Of a stretch of 6,299 bases of DNA, positions 6,016 through 6,299 are shown piece by piece (within the stretch, counting starts at the first letter, position 1; the number at the start of each line of letters is the position of its first letter). The notes beneath the pieces were generated by a model that saw nothing but the letters and a program-made list of their open reading frames with translations, searched no databases and was not told the origin of the DNA. Source of the DNA: Candidatus Hebobacteria bacterium (GTDB lineage Bacteria; Armatimonadota; Hebobacteria; Hebobacterales; Hebobacteraceae); assembly GCA_029821235.1 (NCBI GenBank), contig JALGTT010000080.1, forward strand, positions 1 to 6,299, read 5' to 3'. The position numbers and the translations under genes are program-made.

Positions 6016-6299
6016 TCTCGATCACCCTCGTTGTTTGCCCGCCGATCGGCCTGGCCGCGAACCCGGCGGGAGAAGGCCAGCAATTCAGCCGCGGCGGACG
6101 CGGTAGTGTAGCAGGAGCGCGGCTCGGCGCTCAACTCTCCCCTCCGCCAGCGGTCGTAGAGCCCCTCCAGCGCGGCTTCTATCCCGGCCGCGTCGTCCAC
6201 CTCCACCGCCACATGCCCCCCCTGTGCGAGCATCTCCGCCAGCTCCGCGTTCCGGTAGACTAGCCCCAGCACCGGCCTTCCGCTGGCGAGGTATTCGTA
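6012..6299 (-). CDS. Glycosyltransferase, C-terminal fragment (runs off right edge)
   Basis: The frame is open from the window edge to a TGA at 6012-6014, giving the last 95 residues of a longer protein. The visible N-terminal end, YEYLASGRPVLGLVYRNAELAEML, is the typical C-terminal-domain segment of GT-B glycosyltransferases in which KLYEYLA.GRPVL precedes the acidic stretch of the donor site. The remainder matches the usual closing helices (AGIEAALEGLYDRW) and a basic tail. Most of the protein and any donor-determining part lie outside the window, so substrate cannot be given. A GTG within this fragment could be taken as a start, but the conserved sequence upstream of it shows it is internal. 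The stop overlaps the rfaE2 start by four bases, so the two form one operon, consistent with assembly of a heptose-containing glycan. Confidence 0.85.
   Translation of the reverse strand, partial: YEYLASGRPVLGLVYRNAELAEMLAQGGHVAVEVDDAAGIEAALEGLYDRWRRGELSAEPRSCYTTASAAAELLAFSRRVRGQADRRANNEGDRE

Noticed and set aside
6012..6272. An independent 86-residue gene starting at a GTG at 6272
   Set aside because: The frame continues open to the window edge, and the nine residues upstream of the GTG (YEYLASGRP) are part of the conserved glycosyltransferase segment, so it is the tail of a longer gene.

Overview
This is a high-GC window of ordinary bacterial chromosome. It holds seven genes and no phage, IS, CRISPR or RNA gene that I can see. 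A stand-alone heptose-1-phosphate adenylyltransferase next to glycosyltransferases points to a Gram-negative (diderm) organism making a heptose-containing surface glycan such as LPS core or an S-layer/capsular glycan. The MEMO-family gene and the MFS/spermidine-synthase hybrid are common in under-sampled high-GC phyla, but I cannot assign a phylum from the sequence. The gene content reads as chromosomal core and envelope metabolism rather than a mobile accessory island.

Layout. On the minus strand, a GT4 glycosyltransferase (3981 to 2827), glmS (2784 to 952) and the start of an MFS/spermidine-synthase hybrid (882 to beyond the left edge) follow one another. The first two are 42 nt apart and probably cotranscribed. 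A very strong GC-rich hairpin (914-942) sits between glmS and the hybrid gene and may end or thin transcription there. A 119-bp divergent region (3982-4100) holds a candidate promoter for the glycosyltransferase and two small repeats. On the plus strand, a tight two-gene unit follows: a MEMO-family AmmeMemoRadiSam protein B (4101-4985), then 6 nt later a CvpA-family membrane protein (4992-5477). It converges, with a 19-bp gap, on a minus-strand pair entering from the right edge: the C-terminal end of a glycosyltransferase (6299 to 6012), overlapping by ATGA the heptose adenylyltransferase rfaE2 (6015 to 5497).

How the genes fit together. GlmS commits fructose-6-phosphate to the amino-sugar pathway that ends in UDP-GlcNAc. 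RfaE2 makes the activated ADP-heptose precursor. The two glycosyltransferases would use nucleotide sugars to build glycolipids or surface glycans. These four genes share a cell-envelope carbohydrate theme. The roles of the MEMO protein, the CvpA-like protein and the membrane aminopropyltransferase-like hybrid are not established by context. No intergenic gap exceeds about 120 bp. I found no clear new system; the more interesting points are the MEMO gene paired with CvpA rather than with its name-giving partners, and several small regulatory-looking structures.
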